From Gluconacetobacter azotocaptans (GTDB taxonomy: Bacteria; Pseudomonadota; Alphaproteobacteria; Acetobacterales; Acetobacteraceae), in the NCBI RefSeq assembly GCF_014174355.1, contig NZ_JABEQF010000002.1:1-64000 (forward strand): a stretch of 64,000 nt of DNA. Reading direction: 5' to 3'. Shown here piece after piece: positions 17,261 to 27,719 of the stretch (position 1 is the stretch's first letter; the number at the start of each line of letters is the position of its first letter). The notes below the pieces were generated by a model. It was not told where the DNA came from. It searched no databases and saw nothing but the letters and a program-made list of their open reading frames with translations. A program made the position numbers and the translations under genes.

Positions 17261-17902
17261 TCAGTGCGGGCGACCGGGTTGCCGCACCAGGCGCAGATAG
17301 GGGCGCAGCGTCTTCCAGCCTTCGGGGAACAGCGTGCGGGCCTGCTCGTCGCTGACCGAAGGGGCGATGATGACGTCGTCGCCGTTGCGCCAGTTGGCCG
17401 GTGTCGTGACCTTGTGCCGGTCGGTCAGTTGCAGGCTGTCCAGAACCCGCAGGACCTCATCAAAATTGCGTCCGGCCGAAGGCGGGTAGGTCAGGGTCAG
17501 GCGAATTCTCTTGTCCGGATCGATGATGAACACCGTCCGCACGGTGACTTTCGCGTCGGCGGCCGGATGGATCATGTCATAGAGCGCAGCCACCCGCCCG
17601 TCGGCATCGGCGATCAGCGGAAAGTTGACTTGCGCGCCTTGCGTTTCCGCGATGTCCTGTTCCCATTCGCGATGGCTGCCGACAGGATCGACCGACAGGC
17701 CGATGACCTTGGTGTTCCGCTTCTCCCATTCGGGGGCCAGGCGCGCGACCGCGCCCAGTTCGGTGGTGCAGACCGGTGTGAAATCCTTGGGATGGCTGAA
17801 CAGGATGCCCCATGACGATCCCAGCCATTCATGAAAGCGGATCGGCCCGGCGGTCGTCTCCTGCTCGAAATCCGGTGCCGTTTCCCCAAGATGGATCGAC
17901 AT
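17261..17902 (-). CDS. 1-Cys peroxiredoxin (Prx6 type)
   Basis: 213 residues, the normal Prx6 length. Peroxidatic Cys45 lies in FTPVCTTELG; the second-domain arm (NWRNGDDVIIAPSVSDEQA) is present. It reduces H2O2, alkyl hydroperoxides or peroxynitrite in the cytoplasm. AAGGAGAT precedes the ATG at 17902, and a sigma70-type promoter lies at 17949-17977. First gene of a run with the Cys-free homologue, the unknown 121-residue protein and the RBBP9-like hydrolase. Confidence 0.92.
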   Translation of the reverse strand: MSIHLGETAPDFEQETTAGPIRFHEWLGSSWGILFSHPKDFTPVCTTELGAVARLAPEWEKRNTKVIGLSVDPVGSHREWEQDIAETQGAQVNFPLIADADGRVAALYDMIHPAADAKVTVRTVFIIDPDKRIRLTLTYPPSAGRNFDEVLRVLDSLQLTDRHKVTTPANWRNGDDVIIAPSVSDEQARTLFPEGWKTLRPYLRLVRQPGRPH

Positions 17903-17948
17903 CTGGGATCTCCTTGTATGGTGCGCCGCGATCATCCGTGGCTGGTGC

Positions 17949-17977
17949 ATTAAATGCGACTTAAAATTGTGAGTCAA
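17949..17977 (-). promoter_or_regulatory. Sigma70-like promoter of the peroxiredoxin operon
   Basis: On the minus strand: -35 TTGACT (17977-17972), 17-bp spacer, -10 TTTAAT (17954-17949), about 47 bp before the prx start codon, in an AT-rich stretch. Confidence 0.6.
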
Positions 17978-18219
17978 TTAAACCACGTCAAAAAATAGGA
18001 AACACATGGCGCAGGAAGCGAGCGTGGCTTCAATCAGGGAGCGGAAGGGATGGGAAGTTCCCCTGCGTGATGCTATGGGCTGGCTGGGCTCCGGCAAAGG
18101 AACATCATTATAAGTTACTGATAATATTCATTAATATAGTACATTTTCCTCCTTCGGGTTGATTAATAACCGAAATATAAAATAAATAATTTTCACACGA
18201 TAATTTATCGTTTTTTACG
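17978..18219. other. AT-rich gene-free stretch
   Basis: About 240 bp with no convincing gene; 18105-18219 is strikingly AT-rich for this genome. It separates the prx promoter from the promoter of the groESL side. Open frames here have no coding character that I can see. Confidence 0.5.
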
Positions 18220-18247
18220 TTGACCCGTAGCGCCCGTGACGTATGAT
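18220..18247 (+). promoter_or_regulatory. Sigma70-like promoter upstream of the groES region
   Basis: -35 TTGACC (18220-18225), 16-bp spacer, -10 TATGAT (18242-18247). No CIRCE inverted repeat was seen, so HrcA control of this groESL copy is not supported by the sequence. Confidence 0.55.
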
Positions 18248-18253
18248 CGCCGC

Positions 18254-18424
18254 CACACCGCCGATTGTGGCAGGTGCCAAGGGAGGGGGACGGTGGCGAT
18301 GCGAATGTGCAGCTTGCAGCGATGTAGCGCGACGCGTCAGTGCGTCCCCGACGCGCCGGAAGGCGCCCCCTGACATGCCGGCAGGCCGACTGCCGGCGGA
18401 AGCCGCCTGCGGGCGGGCTTTTCA
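18254..18424 (+). ncRNA. Candidate structured leader or small RNA before groESL
   Basis: About 170 nt lie between the promoter above and a terminator-like hairpin. A perfect stem GCCGGCAG / CTGCCGGC (18377-18397) is followed by a second hairpin (18399-18423) and TTTT. Nothing inside looks coding. It may be a stand-alone sRNA or an attenuator for the downstream small gene and groESL. I recognise no known RNA family. Confidence 0.35.
18399..18424 (+). terminator. Rho-independent terminator-like hairpin
   Basis: AAGCCGCC-TGC-GGGCGGGCTTTT: a GC stem with a one-base bulge running into four T residues. It lies 13 bp before the small gene at 18437. Confidence 0.5.
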
Positions 18425-18436
18425 AGGCAGAAGACC

Positions 18437-18625
18437 ATGCTGAATTCAACGATCATCGAAATTGACGGAATCTTCCTCGGCGCCGCCATCCTTTTGGATG
18501 GTGTATCCGCCAGGCGATTCTATGCCACGCATGACAGCGTGCGCTCCCTCCACAATGAAACCCTGCCCGACCTGGCGTCACTGACGCGGCGGGTCGCGCA
18601 GCATTTTCGCCGCAGCCGCGCGTAA
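18437..18625 (+). CDS. Small uncharacterised protein (62 residues)
   Basis: Starts [20 protein letters not shown], with a mildly hydrophobic N-terminal half and a basic end ([13 protein letters not shown]). AGAAGA lies 4 bp before the ATG, so the site is weak. It lies 74 bp upstream of groES on the same strand, so co-transcription is possible. I do not recognise a family; support is codon usage and position only. Confidence 0.5.
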   Translation: MLNSTIIEIDGIFLGAAILLDGVSARRFYATHDSVRSLHNETLPDLASLTRRVAQHFRRSRA

Positions 18626-18699
18626 TCGGCCGATGCCGTCGCGGCGTCCGGGCGCCGGGCGCATGCGATGTGGCCCAGACTTCTGATGAAAGTTCCAAA

Positions 18700-20656
<1,957 letters not shown>

Positions 20657-20667
20657 TGCCTGCAGGG

Positions 20668-20687
20668 TGCCACCCTTCGGGGTGGCA
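20668..20687 (+). terminator. UUCG-tetraloop hairpin after groEL
   Basis: Perfect 8-bp stem TGCCACCC / GGGTGGCA closed by TTCG. Very stable; no clear U-run follows, so it may terminate or protect the 3' end of the groESL mRNA. Confidence 0.55.
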
Positions 20688-20809
20688 TCGCCGCCTTTCA
20701 GGCAGCGTCCTGAGACTTGCCGCGAAAGAGCCGTTCGTCATGCTACCTTCGCGCATCCGGGGCGGTGTCCTTGCCTGATCGGGCAGAACCGGGCTGCCGC
20801 CGGCGGGCG

Positions 20810-21415
20810 TCAGTCCGCACCCGTCAGGGCGGCCAGGCGGGCGGCTTCGGCCAGATCGGCCGGGCTGTTGACGTTGAAGAACGGATCGACCGTCTGTTCG
20901 GGAAACGCCACGTCCCGCATGCCGATCGTCTCGGCGAAGGCCCGCACGCCGAATGCCGCGCGCGGGGCGTTCCCCCCCGTTGCCGCCAGCCGGTCACGCA
21001 GCGCCGTGCGCGCCGCGACCGGCCACAACGCGACCAGATGATGACGGCGCCCCCCCGACACCGCGACGGCGGGGGCAGGGGCCAGAGCCATCGGAAGGTC
21101 GCGGGGGATGAACGGCGTGTCGCCCGGCACGGTCAGCACCGCGTCGCAGTCCAGGCCGGCGGCCCAGTCCATGGCCGCCAGCACACCGGCCAGAGGCCCC
21201 GCACCCAGTGGACCGTCCGGCAGGACAGACAGGCCGAACGATTCGAACCGCACCGCATCGCCCCGGGTATTGATGGCCAGCGGCCGGCCATGCCCCCCCA
21301 GCCGGTCCAGCACACGACCCAGCAGGCTGCGCCCTGCGACCCGCAGCAGGGGCTTGTCCCCACCGCCCATCCGCCTTGCCTCGCCCCCGGCGAGAACCAC
21401 GCCGGCCCATCGCAT
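20810..21415 (-). CDS. mobA: Molybdenum cofactor guanylyltransferase
   Basis: 201 residues. Nucleotide-binding signature LAGGEARRMGGGDK (8-21), then LPDGPLGAGPLAGVLAAMDWA and the metal-binding TVPGDTPFIP. MobA attaches GMP to molybdopterin to give the bis-MGD cofactor. Start set at the second in-frame ATG (21415), which gives a 6-bp spacing to GGAGG; the ATG at 21421 abuts it. Divergent from mobB. Confidence 0.9.
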   Translation of the reverse strand: MRWAGVVLAGGEARRMGGGDKPLLRVAGRSLLGRVLDRLGGHGRPLAINTRGDAVRFESFGLSVLPDGPLGAGPLAGVLAAMDWAAGLDCDAVLTVPGDTPFIPRDLPMALAPAPAVAVSGGRRHHLVALWPVAARTALRDRLAATGGNAPRAAFGVRAFAETIGMRDVAFPEQTVDPFFNVNSPADLAEAARLAALTGAD

Positions 21416-21511
21416 CGCCATTCCTCCCGCCAGATTGCGATGACACCGACCTTGCCATCATCACCGATCGAAGGCACCTGTACGCCCTGGTGACAAAAAC
21501 GGGAAAGAGGC

Positions 21512-22048
21512 ATGCACAGGCCCGCCATCATGGGAATCGCCGGGCGCAGCGGCGCGGGCAAGACGACGCTGATCGTCCGCCTGCTGCCCGAACTGCGGCG
21601 ACGGGGCCTGCGGGTCTCGACGATCAAACACGCCCATCATGGGTTCGACATCGACCGCCCGGGCAAGGATTCCCATCGCCATCGGGCCGCCGGCGCGCAC
21701 GAGGTCATGCTGGCGTCGGGCAATCGCTGGGCCTTGCTGCATGAACGCGAGGACGAACCGGAAGCCGCACTGCCCGACCTGATCGCGCGGATGGCCCCGG
21801 CCGACCTGATCCTGGTGGAAGGCTTTCGCGGCAGTCTGCCCGTCGCCCTCGAAATCCACCGGCTGGCGGCGGGTCAGGACCCGCTCTGGCCCGACAATCC
21901 GGCGATCGTCGCGGTCGCCACCGACGCGCGGCCCGATCAGCCGCCCCATCTGCCTACCAGCCTGACCGGGCTGGACCTGGCCGACATCCCCGCCATCGCC
22001 GATTTCGTCACGGCCCGTGCGCGGCCCTGCCCGACAGGTGTCTCATGA
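21512..22048 (+). CDS. mobB: Molybdopterin-guanine dinucleotide biosynthesis protein B
   Basis: 178-residue P-loop GTPase with Walker A GRSGAGKTTL (11-20), the family stretch STIKHAHHGFDIDRPGKDS and the LILVEGFRG segment. It assists MobA-dependent cofactor maturation. AAGAGG precedes the ATG; its stop overlaps the cysG start (ATGA). Confidence 0.92.
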   Translation: MHRPAIMGIAGRSGAGKTTLIVRLLPELRRRGLRVSTIKHAHHGFDIDRPGKDSHRHRAAGAHEVMLASGNRWALLHEREDEPEAALPDLIARMAPADLILVEGFRGSLPVALEIHRLAAGQDPLWPDNPAIVAVATDARPDQPPHLPTSLTGLDLADIPAIADFVTARARPCPTGVS

Positions 22049-23457
22049 CCGTCCCCGGCGATCCCGGCTGGTTTCCACTGGCCCTGCGGCTGCATGACGC
22101 GCGGGTGCTGGTCGTCGGCGGCGGCGGCATCGCGCTGAACAAGGTGCGGCTGCTGCTGGCGCACGGCGCGCGGATCGAAATCGTCGCAACCCATCTGGAC
22201 GACACGCTGGAGCAGTGGCTGGCCGAGGGGCGGGTGGCACTGGCCGGCGCCGACGCGACCCCGGACCTGCTGCGCGCGCTGCTGCCCGGCTGTCGCCTGG
22301 TCTACGCGGCGACCGACGACCGCGCCCTGAACCGCGTCGTGGCGGCCCTGGCGCGCGGCATGAACATCCCGGTCTGCGCCGTCGACGACCCCGCGCCCTC
22401 GACCTTCATCACGCCGGCGCAGATCCATCGCGGGCCGGTGCGCATCGCCATTTCCACCGGCGGATCAGCCCCCGTGCTGGCCCGCCGCCTGCGCGAGCGG
22501 ATCGAGGCCGTGATCCCCGCCGGACTGGACGGGTTGGCCCGCTTCCTGGAGGCCGAACGCGCGCGGGTCGTGGCGCGCTGCCCGGACATCGCCCGGCGGC
22601 GGCGAGTCTGGGAGGATTTCCTGGATGGCCCCGGTGCCACCGCCGCCGGATCCGGCGACACGGCCACCGCCCGGCAGGTCCTGGACCGGCTGCTGGACGG
22701 CGGAAAGACGGGCGGCGAGGTCTGGCTGGTGGGGGCCGGGCCGGGCGATCCGGATCTGCTGACCCTGCGGGCGCTGCATCTGATGCAGAACGCCGATTCG
22801 GTGTTGTACGACCAGTTGCTGCCGCCCGATGTGCTGGACCGGGTACGGCGCGACGCCGAACGGGTGTTCGTCGGCAAGCAGCGCAACCGCCACACCATGC
22901 CGCAGGCCGATATCAACGCCGAGATGATCCGTCGCGCCCGCGCGGGCGAGCGCGTGCTGCGCCTGAAGGGCGGCGATCCGTTCATCTTCGGCCGCGGCGG
23001 CGAGGAAATCGAGGCCCTGATGGGCGCCGGCATTCCTTTTCAGGTCGTGCCCGGCATCACCGCCGCCAGCGGCTGCGCCGCCTATGCCGGCATTCCGCTG
23101 ACGCACCGGGATTGCGCGCAATCCTGCCTGTTCGTCACCGGCCATGCCCGGGCCGACGGCACGCTGGACCTGCCGTGGGACAGCATGGCGCGACGCGGGC
23201 AGACCGTTGCGATCTATATGGGTGTCACGGCGCTGCCGGCCTTGTGCGAGACGCTGATCCGGCACGGGCTGCCCGCCGGCTGGCCGGCGGCCGTGGTCGA
23301 ACGCGGCACGCAGCCCGACCAGCGGGTGCTGACCGGCACCTTGGGCGACCTGTCCGACCTGGCACGCCGCAACGCTGTCACCAGCCCCGCGCTGGTCCTG
23401 GTGGGCGAGGTGGTGAACCATCGCGTCATTACCCCGCCACCGATGCTGGAGGACTGA
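22045..23457 (+). CDS. cysG: Siroheme synthase, trifunctional
   Basis: 470 residues. N-terminal precorrin-2 dehydrogenase/ferrochelatase domain with VVGGGGIALNKV (23-34), AATDD and ISTGGSAPVLARRLRE. C-terminal SAM-dependent uroporphyrinogen-III methyltransferase domain with VGAGPGDPDLLTLRAL, LRLKGGDPFIFGRGGEE and VVPGITAASG. It makes siroheme for sulfite or nitrite reductases. Coupled to mobB, a plausible nitrate/sulfur cofactor pair. A MITE-like element starts at the base after the stop. Confidence 0.93.
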   Translation: MTVPGDPGWFPLALRLHDARVLVVGGGGIALNKVRLLLAHGARIEIVATHLDDTLEQWLAEGRVALAGADATPDLLRALLPGCRLVYAATDDRALNRVVAALARGMNIPVCAVDDPAPSTFITPAQIHRGPVRIAISTGGSAPVLARRLRERIEAVIPAGLDGLARFLEAERARVVARCPDIARRRRVWEDFLDGPGATAAGSGDTATARQVLDRLLDGGKTGGEVWLVGAGPGDPDLLTLRALHLMQNADSVLYDQLLPPDVLDRVRRDAERVFVGKQRNRHTMPQADINAEMIRRARAGERVLRLKGGDPFIFGRGGEEIEALMGAGIPFQVVPGITAASGCAAYAGIPLTHRDCAQSCLFVTGHARADGTLDLPWDSMARRGQTVAIYMGVTALPALCETLIRHGLPAGWPAAVVERGTQPDQRVLTGTLGDLSDLARRNAVTSPALVLVGEVVNHRVITPPPMLED

Positions 23458-23548
23458 GAGCTTGTTTGAAAATGCGCGCTGGCGGCGATCCGACGCGCGT
23501 TTTCTGCGCTCCGCTCTCGCTCGCCAACCCATATTTTCAAACAGGCTC
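23458..23548. mobile_element. MITE-like 91-bp inverted-repeat element
   Basis: Terminal inverted repeats: GAGCTTGTTTGAAAAT (23458-23473) and, on the other strand, GAGCCTGTTTGAAAAT (23548-23533), 15 of 16 identical. Weaker symmetry continues inwards to about 27 bp. Too short to encode a transposase. No convincing target duplication seen. It begins directly after the cysG stop and could also act as its terminator. Confidence 0.55.
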
Positions 23549-23591
23549 CGAGCCCCCACTTCGCCATCGGTCGCGTCAATCCGGCAGGCTA

Positions 23592-24272
23592 TCAGGCTTG
23601 AACGATACGTAAAATGCTATCAACGTTGAAATCAACGCGCTTATTTAGCATGTCGGGTGACATGAAATCACATTTGAAAATAATGTTTCCCGTGTATCTA
23701 TTTGTTATGTAGTAATATCCAATCGCGGCAATGGAAATATGCAACTGCATTGCATCAATTCCCGGGCGGAAATCGCCTTCTCTTTCGCCGCGTTTCAGAA
23801 GATTTTCCAGGATACGCAAGCGATTTTGGCTGACACTCCGCAAAGTGGCCGATTTCTCCAAGTGTACACCACGATGCAGATTCTCACTGTTAACAAGAGT
23901 TATAAAATCCGGATTATTTAAATAATAATTCCACGTAAATTTGACAAAATGAACCAGGGCAGATTTGGGGGTAAGGTGGTCGAGAGCAAGTTTCTGCTCG
24001 GCCTCATAAAGGTCGCTGTAAGCGTCTTCCAGAATTCTGGTAAAAAGAGATTCTTTGTTTCCAAAATAATGATAAATCATTCTTTTGTTGGCATCGGCTT
24101 TCTCGGCAATAACATCGACACGCGCGCCGGCAAGGCCACTTGTCGCGAATTCGCGCTTGGCGGATGACAAAATGCGCTTCTGGGTCGCCTCGGCGTCTCG
24201 TTTGCGAGGAACATTTACCGGGTCGGTTTTGTCACCCGGATTTTCTTCCCGCTCTTTTTGTTCTTTCAGCAC
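23592..24272 (-). CDS. TetR-family transcriptional regulator
   Basis: 226 residues from a GTG at 24272, which has AAAGGA seven bases upstream. HTH: QKRILSSAKREFATSGLAG, then ADANKRMIYHYFGNKESLF (about residues 20-68). The C-terminal ligand domain is rich in Phe/Tyr/Asn. The gene is visibly AT-rich compared with its neighbours, suggesting later acquisition. It sits at the end of the CoA-transferase/GMC/ALDH strand and is the best candidate for binding the TAACC motif found at four promoter regions of the cluster (inference). Confidence 0.85.
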   Translation of the reverse strand: MLKEQKEREENPGDKTDPVNVPRKRDAEATQKRILSSAKREFATSGLAGARVDVIAEKADANKRMIYHYFGNKESLFTRILEDAYSDLYEAEQKLALDHLTPKSALVHFVKFTWNYYLNNPDFITLVNSENLHRGVHLEKSATLRSVSQNRLRILENLLKRGEREGDFRPGIDAMQLHISIAAIGYYYITNRYTGNIIFKCDFMSPDMLNKRVDFNVDSILRIVQA

Positions 24273-24444
24273 TCTGCATTCCTTTCGGGAATAAAATTCC
24301 GGCCACACTATCGTGGGATATCCCGCAATGAGTACCAAGGCTGATCGTTCCTTATAAAGTAATAAGATATTTACATAAACCCCCACTGCATCCCATCAGT
24401 TGCCCATCGCAAATGAACGGCTTCTTCCCGGCGCGCCTGCCCCA

Positions 24445-26040
24445 TCAGGCGGCAACCTGCCTCGCGGGCTTGAGCAACGGCATCCTGCCCTCGGGCCGAA
24501 ACAGGGCCGCGTCCATCACGCGCAGATCGGGCGCGACAAGAAGCCTCGTCTCGGCCCGGTCGAGAATCTGCGTCTGCAGGTCGATGCCGGGTGCGATTTC
24601 GGTGACCATAAGCCCGTCGGGCGTCAGCTTCATCACGCAGCGCTCGGTGACATACATCACCTGCTGGCCCTGTTCGACGGCGCGCCTGCCGGAAAACGAA
24701 ACCTGTTCCAGTTGATCGACGATCTTCGCCACCTTTCCTTCCCGGTCGATGGACACCTTTCCGTCGATGACGCTCAGCTTGGCGCCGGCATTGAAATAGC
24801 CCGTGAAAATGATACGGCGCGCGCGCGACGTGATGTCGACAAAACCGCCCGATCCCGCGGTCACATGCGGCCGGGCCGAGAGTTTCGACACATTGACCGA
24901 GCCATTGCGATCGATCTGCAGGAACGACAGCAACGAGACATCGAACCCCCCTGCCTGAAAATAGGTGAACTGATGCGGTGAGGCGACGAATGCCTCGGCA
25001 TTGGACGAACATCCGAACTTGAAGTCGAGCAGGGGAACACCGCCGACAGCGCCCTGTTCGATCACCCACGTCACGTCGCCGTGGCGCCCTTCTTCCAGCA
25101 GCACGCGCGGGACGGTCGCGCAGATGCCGAAGCCGATGTTGACCGCCCAGCCGGTCTGCAGTTCACAGGCGACGCGGCGCGCCATGACTTTTGCGATGTC
25201 GAACGGCGGCAGGTCGAAACTGTCGAGCGGCCGGAAGATCTCGCCGGAAATCGCCGGATCATGGGGGGTTGCCGTGGTCTGCAACTGGTCCGGCGCCTCG
25301 ACCACGTAATCGACCAGGATGCCCGGCACCCGCACGTCATGCGGCTTGAGCGTGCCGGACTGGGCGACGCGCTTGACCTGCGCGATCACCATGCCGCCAT
25401 TGTTGTGCGCCGCAAGAGCCAGTTCCATCGCACCCAGATAGGCGCCCTCATTTTCGAAACTCAGGTTGCCGCGTTCGTCGGCGGTGCTCGCACGGATGAG
25501 CGCGACGTCCGGGCGCAGCGCGCTGAAATACAGCCAGTCCTGGCCTTCGAACGCGATGCGGCGCACGATGGGTTTCTCGCGCGCCGCATCGTTCATCGCG
25601 CAGCCTTCCTGGTCCGGATCGACAAACGTGTCCACACCGACCTGTGTCATCACGCCGGGACGTTTGGCCGCGCCCTCGCGCAGAAGGTCGAAAATGATGC
25701 CGCTGGGCACGTTATAGGCCGCGACCTCGTTCCGCGCGATCATCTGGCGGATCACCGGCGGTTCGGCGCCCGATGGGCCGGACGGATAGGACCCCCCGAT
25801 GATGGTCGAAATCAGGCCGGGTTGCGCCAGATGATCCACGCCCTTGGTGCCGAACATGTCGCCCGCCGCGATGGGGTGGATCATGGTGACGCCTTTCGGC
25901 GCGCCATGGGCCCGATACTGCTCGCCGATTGCCGCGAGCATGGCGTCGGGGCAACACAGTCCGCTGGACGAATTGACCGCGATGACGGCGCCATCCTTGA
26001 TCAGCATTGCAACGTCGGCGGCGGGCTTGACTTTCGACAT
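24445..26040 (-). CDS. CoA-transferase family I (acyl-CoA:acetate / propionate CoA-transferase type)
   Basis: 531 residues, the fused alpha-beta form as in YdiF/Pct. N-terminal half: MSKVKPAADVAMLIKDGAVIAV and IIGGSYPSGPSGAEPP. C-terminal half holds the active-site segment TWVIEQGAVGG, whose Glu would carry the CoA thioester. It activates a carboxylic acid by moving CoA from another acyl-CoA. ATG at 26040 with GAGAGAAG; a candidate operator/promoter lies at 26055-26077. It likely prepares the acid made by the GMC and ALDH enzymes upstream for the acyl-CoA dehydrogenase (inference). Confidence 0.87.
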   Translation of the reverse strand: MSKVKPAADVAMLIKDGAVIAVNSSSGLCCPDAMLAAIGEQYRAHGAPKGVTMIHPIAAGDMFGTKGVDHLAQPGLISTIIGGSYPSGPSGAEPPVIRQMIARNEVAAYNVPSGIIFDLLREGAAKRPGVMTQVGVDTFVDPDQEGCAMNDAAREKPIVRRIAFEGQDWLYFSALRPDVALIRASTADERGNLSFENEGAYLGAMELALAAHNNGGMVIAQVKRVAQSGTLKPHDVRVPGILVDYVVEAPDQLQTTATPHDPAISGEIFRPLDSFDLPPFDIAKVMARRVACELQTGWAVNIGFGICATVPRVLLEEGRHGDVTWVIEQGAVGGVPLLDFKFGCSSNAEAFVASPHQFTYFQAGGFDVSLLSFLQIDRNGSVNVSKLSARPHVTAGSGGFVDITSRARRIIFTGYFNAGAKLSVIDGKVSIDREGKVAKIVDQLEQVSFSGRRAVEQGQQVMYVTERCVMKLTPDGLMVTEIAPGIDLQTQILDRAETRLLVAPDLRVMDAALFRPEGRMPLLKPARQVAA

Positions 26041-26054
26041 GGTGCTTCTCTCAA

Positions 26055-26077
26055 TAAACCATCTGGTTAGATACATA
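26055..26077 (-). promoter_or_regulatory. Operator/promoter site A (CoA-transferase)
   Basis: Minus strand: TATGTA (26077-26072) followed by TAACCAGATGGTTTA (26069-26055), whose core AACCA-N2-TGGTT is a perfect inverted repeat. Related motifs occur at 29581, 29791 and 36757. Confidence 0.5.
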
Positions 26078-26123
26078 TCGGCCCGGGTTGACCGTCCGGG
26101 GCGCATCTGAAATCCGGTCTTTC

Positions 26124-27719
26124 CTATGCGTTGCCCCGGATCAGGTCGGCCGCGCGCTCGGCAATCATGATGGTCGGCGCGTTGGTATTGGAACCGATGA
26201 GCGAGGGCATGACCGAACTGTCGCAGATGCGTATGCCGTCCAGCCCGTGGATCCGCAGCTGCGAATCAACAACGGCCATGGGGTCCTTGCCCATCTTGCA
26301 GGTGCAGGTCGGGTGATAGGATGTCCGGCCGTATTGCCGGGCGTAATCCTCATAGGTCTTCATCGTCGGCTTGATCTCGTCAAAGAGATTGATCGACTTG
26401 ATGTATTTCCGCAACGACGGCTGCCGGAAGATCTCTTCGCTGATCTTCACGCCCTCGGCCGAGACGCGGAGATCGTCGGGATCGGCCAGGAAATTGGGAT
26501 CGACGATCGGCGCATCCCGGGGATCGGACGAACGCAACGTCACCGTGCCGCGCGACTTCGGCCGCAACGTGTAGCTGTTGAGCGTAATGCCCGACGTGCC
26601 CTTGGGCACCGAGACGACCCCCGCCTCCGCGCCGGCGCCGGCAAGGAAATGGAATTGCAGATCGGGACAGGGCGCATTGCGGTCGGCATACCAGAACGCG
26701 CCGGCTTCCACGACATTGGATGTCAACGGACCCGAGCCAAACAGGGCATATTGCAGCCCGGCCCACATCATCCACGGGTACCTGCTGTATCGGTTGTAGC
26801 TCTCGTGGCCTTTCAGTTCGGCCACGATGTCGACCCCGAAATGGTCCTGCAAATTCTGCCCGACACCCGGCAGGTCCTGCACCACGGGAACATTGTGGGC
26901 CTTCAGATGCGCGGCCGGCCCGATGCCCGACAGCATCAGCAGTTTCGGCGTGCCGATGGCGCCGGATGTGACGATGACCTCCTTGTCCGCGCGCGCCACC
27001 TGAATCTGGCCTTTCACCGCATAGACGACGCCCGCCGCGCGCCTGCCGTCGAACAGGATGCGCAGGACCTGCGCGCCGGTGATGACGTGCAGATTGGCGC
27101 GATGCAGCGCCGGACGCAGATACGCCACCGCCGCCGAGCAGCGCCGGTTGTTGCGGATCGTCAACTGGTAGATGCCCGCCCCTTCCTGTTTTGCGCCATT
27201 GAAGTCGGGATTATACGGGATGCCGTACTCCTGGCAGCTCCGCACGAAGGCGCGACTGAGGGGATTGGGCGAGGACAGGTTTGAAACGCCAAGCGGGCCG
27301 GTCGTTCCATGCCACTCGCCGGCCAGCATCATATTGCCTTCCGAGCGAATGAGATATTTCTGGATGTCCTTGAATGCCCAGCCGTCGGCGCCTTCTTCCA
27401 CCCATCGGTCGTAGTCCGAAGGGTGGCCGCGGGTGAAGACCTCGGCATTGATCGACGACCCGCCGCCCAGAACCTTGGCCTGCACGTATGGAATTTCGCG
27501 ATTGTTGGCATGCTTCTGCGGTGCGGTCACCAGCCCCCAGGTCAGGGGGCCGGTGGTCATTTTCGCAAAACCGATCGGGATATGGATCAAAGGGTTGGTG
27601 TCGCGTTTCCCCGCTTCGATCATGCATACGCGCGCAGAGGGATTTTCCGACAGAAGGGCTGCCAGGACGCAGCCGGCCGACCCTCCGCCGATGACGATAT
27701 AGTCATAACTTTCGGTCAT
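26124..27719 (-). CDS. GMC-family oxidoreductase, choline dehydrogenase-like
   Basis: 531-residue flavoenzyme that oxidises an alcohol to an aldehyde. FAD motif VIGGGSAGCVLAALL (9-23), the GMC signature GGGSSINAEVFTRGHP near 85-100, and the catalytic-histidine region SYHPTCTCKMG near 465, then SNTNAPTIMIAERAADLI. No signal peptide. Its ATG overlaps the ALDH stop (ATGA), so the two steps alcohol to aldehyde to acid are coupled. Sequence does not fix the substrate; choline is only the family label. Confidence 0.9.
   Translation of the reverse strand: MTESYDYIVIGGGSAGCVLAALLSENPSARVCMIEAGKRDTNPLIHIPIGFAKMTTGPLTWGLVTAPQKHANNREIPYVQAKVLGGGSSINAEVFTRGHPSDYDRWVEEGADGWAFKDIQKYLIRSEGNMMLAGEWHGTTGPLGVSNLSSPNPLSRAFVRSCQEYGIPYNPDFNGAKQEGAGIYQLTIRNNRRCSAAVAYLRPALHRANLHVITGAQVLRILFDGRRAAGVVYAVKGQIQVARADKEVIVTSGAIGTPKLLMLSGIGPAAHLKAHNVPVVQDLPGVGQNLQDHFGVDIVAELKGHESYNRYSRYPWMMWAGLQYALFGSGPLTSNVVEAGAFWYADRNAPCPDLQFHFLAGAGAEAGVVSVPKGTSGITLNSYTLRPKSRGTVTLRSSDPRDAPIVDPNFLADPDDLRVSAEGVKISEEIFRQPSLRKYIKSINLFDEIKPTMKTYEDYARQYGRTSYHPTCTCKMGKDPMAVVDSQLRIHGLDGIRICDSSVMPSLIGSNTNAPTIMIAERAADLIRGNA

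Noticed and set aside
18254-18424. Cobalamin or molybdenum-cofactor riboswitch in the groESL leader
   Set aside because: Some short strings (AAGGGA, GGTG) recall the B12 box, but the order and conserved core are wrong, and the downstream genes do not fit.
18243-18443. 66-codon plus-strand open frame inside the groESL leader
   Set aside because: It begins within the -10 region of the likely promoter, crosses the terminator-like hairpin and has no ribosome site.
18108-18449. 113-codon minus-strand open frame before groES
   Set aside because: It runs antisense through the structured leader and an AT-rich spacer, has mixed composition and no family resemblance.
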